Shown: piece after piece, positions 63,271 through 64,000 of the stretch
Position numbering within the stretch: the first letter of the stretch is position 1
Layout: each line of letters opens with the position of its first letter
Source of the DNA: Maribacter halichondriae
Lineage (GTDB): Bacteria; Bacteroidota; Bacteroidia; Flavobacteriales; Flavobacteriaceae
Direction of reading: 5' to 3'
DNA length: 64,000 bases
NCBI RefSeq assembly: GCF_027474825.1
Contig: NZ_CP107030.1
Span: 2,610,529-2,674,528 of the forward strand
Notes under the pieces: model-generated
Seen by the model: the letters and a program-made list of their open reading frames with translations, nothing else
Told to the model about the DNA's origin: nothing
Databases searched by the model: none
Program-made: the position numbers and the translations under genes

Positions 63271-64000
63271 TTATAATTGTGGAATGACCATAAAAGGTAC
63301 CGTAATATGGAACCCAATTTTTTTGATGACCGGTTCTATAAACAGACGCTCTAAAAACGTATGTTTGTTCTGTACCATGACCAATAGATTGATTTTTTCC
63401 TTGAGCTGAAAATCATTGATGGCATCGATAATTTCGTTGTCTGGCATATCATGGAAAAGAGCCTTATCTCCTAAAAGCTTTTCAAGTTGCAGCTTGTGTT
63501 TTTCCTGTGTACTCGTGAGGTCAAATTCTGTACGGACATGCATCACGTTGATTCGGGATTGGTGTTCTTCTGCGATGGTCAAAAGGGCATCGAAGTTTTC
63601 CTTTTTATACTCGATTTCATAATCTGTGGGAAACAAGATTTCTTTAGGGGCTTCATACTCAAATTTTGGAGGTACCGCTAATACGGCACACTTGGCCCTT
63701 TTAATAACGTGTACGGTATTGGTGCCGAACAGAATTTCCTTTGCCCCGGTGGCTCCTTTGGTACCCATGACCACTAAACCTATATTTTCATTTTCTATGG
63801 TTTCAGCGATTTCGCCCAATAGGGTATTGAAGGCCGTATGCACCTTAAAGGTGTGCTTCGGATTTTCATACAGATTTTCCAAACTACTTTGTAATTGCTC
63901 CAACTGCGTTTGGGAAGTTTCATGCATTATATCGCCCAGGCCAATCTGTCCCGGACTCCCCAAAAGATATTCTGTATGATAGATGGGAGGTGTATAGGTA
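63271..64000 (-). CDS. Universal stress protein, two tandem UspA domains (paralog 3, N-terminus beyond right edge)
   Basis: The open frame continues to the window edge (TYTPPIYHTEYLLGSPGQIGL before the first candidate start), so the true start lies outside. Domain 1 has VVMGTKGATGAKEILFGTNT, and domain 2 begins EILFPTDYEIEYK and ends LVMVQNKHTFLERLFIEPVI. Its stop is two bases from the ATG of paralog 2, indicating one operon. All three paralogs share the same asymmetric domain arrangement. Confidence 0.88.
   Translation of the reverse strand, partial: TYTPPIYHTEYLLGSPGQIGLGDIMHETSQTQLEQLQSSLENLYENPKHTFKVHTAFNTLLGEIAETIENENIGLVVMGTKGATGAKEILFGTNTVHVIKRAKCAVLAVPPKFEYEAPKEILFPTDYEIEYKKENFDALLTIAEEHQSRINVMHVRTEFDLTSTQEKHKLQLEKLLGDKALFHDMPDNEIIDAINDFQLKEKINLLVMVQNKHTFLERLFIEPVIKKIGFHITVPFMVIPQL

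Overview
The window is chromosomal DNA from a member of the Bacteroidota, almost certainly a marine Flavobacteriaceae (a Maribacter/Zobellia/Muricauda-like organism). The evidence is the gene families: DUF4249 lipoproteins next to a TonB-dependent receptor, a type IX secretion C-terminal sorting domain, DUF5916 outer-membrane proteins, PorT-like barrels, DUF2723 membrane proteins and a four-gene ExbB/ExbD locus. Promoters also match the Bacteroidota pattern TTG-N19-TAnnTTTG, most clearly upstream of rplM and of tRNA-Gln. No prophage, CRISPR array, insertion sequence or rRNA was found.

Layout. 1-4.9 kb: start of waaA (minus, runs off the left edge), then a DegT-type aminotransferase, galE (frameshifted), an amidohydrolase and a small conserved protein. 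5-10.8 kb: a small outer-membrane barrel divergent from sucA, an M23 peptidase and sucB, so the 2-oxoglutarate dehydrogenase operon has a cell-wall-peptidase-like gene inserted. 10.8-13.3 kb: retropepsin-like protein, tatD (frameshifted), type I asparaginase, tRNA-Ser(GGA). 13.4-17.8 kb: exbB, a membrane protein, two exbD genes, a PorT-like barrel, then a second frameshifted exbD pair. 17.8-25.3 kb (all minus): PAP2-like membrane protein, rpoN, asnS, an RND/MMPL exporter (frameshifted), frr and pyrH. 25.4-30.6 kb: M61 peptidase lipoprotein, ECF sigma factor, HEAT-repeat putative anti-sigma factor and two DUF4097 proteins. 30.7-34 kb: the rplM-rpsI-rpsB-tsf translation cluster, whose S2 protein carries a long tail ending in a helix-hairpin-helix-like domain. 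34.2-39.7 kb: two tandem DUF5916 proteins. 39.7-48 kb: the main accessory locus, with a lipocalin-like lipoprotein, four tandem diverged DUF4249 proteins, a TonB-dependent receptor and a small sorting-domain protein. 48.3-58.3 kb: polA, glycosylasparaginase divergent from cutC, a membrane metallophosphoesterase (frameshifted twice), a cysteine-less thioredoxin-like protein and a very large DUF2723 membrane protein. 58.4-64 kb: tRNA-Gln(TTG), a decayed tonB start, cardiolipin synthase, then a minus-strand stress cluster of three double-domain universal stress proteins and a release-factor-like small protein.

A recurring anomaly is the single-base indel. Ten are visible, nearly all in A, T or C runs. 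They break galE, tatD, both genes of the second exbD pair, the RND exporter, a DUF4097 gene, the first DUF4249 gene, the metallophosphoesterase (twice) and the tonB remnant. Flanking protein sequence stays conserved in the shifted frame in every case. Homopolymer errors in the underlying assembly are the simplest explanation for most of them; only the tonB fragment, and perhaps the second exbD pair, also look like real decay.

The most interesting biology is the DUF4249 array with its receptor. Four surface-lipoprotein paralogs, each with the same six-cysteine pattern, lead into one TonB-dependent receptor, and one paralog has lost its lipidation cysteine. It looks like a diversified ligand-capture system for one outer-membrane transporter; the ligand cannot be read from sequence.
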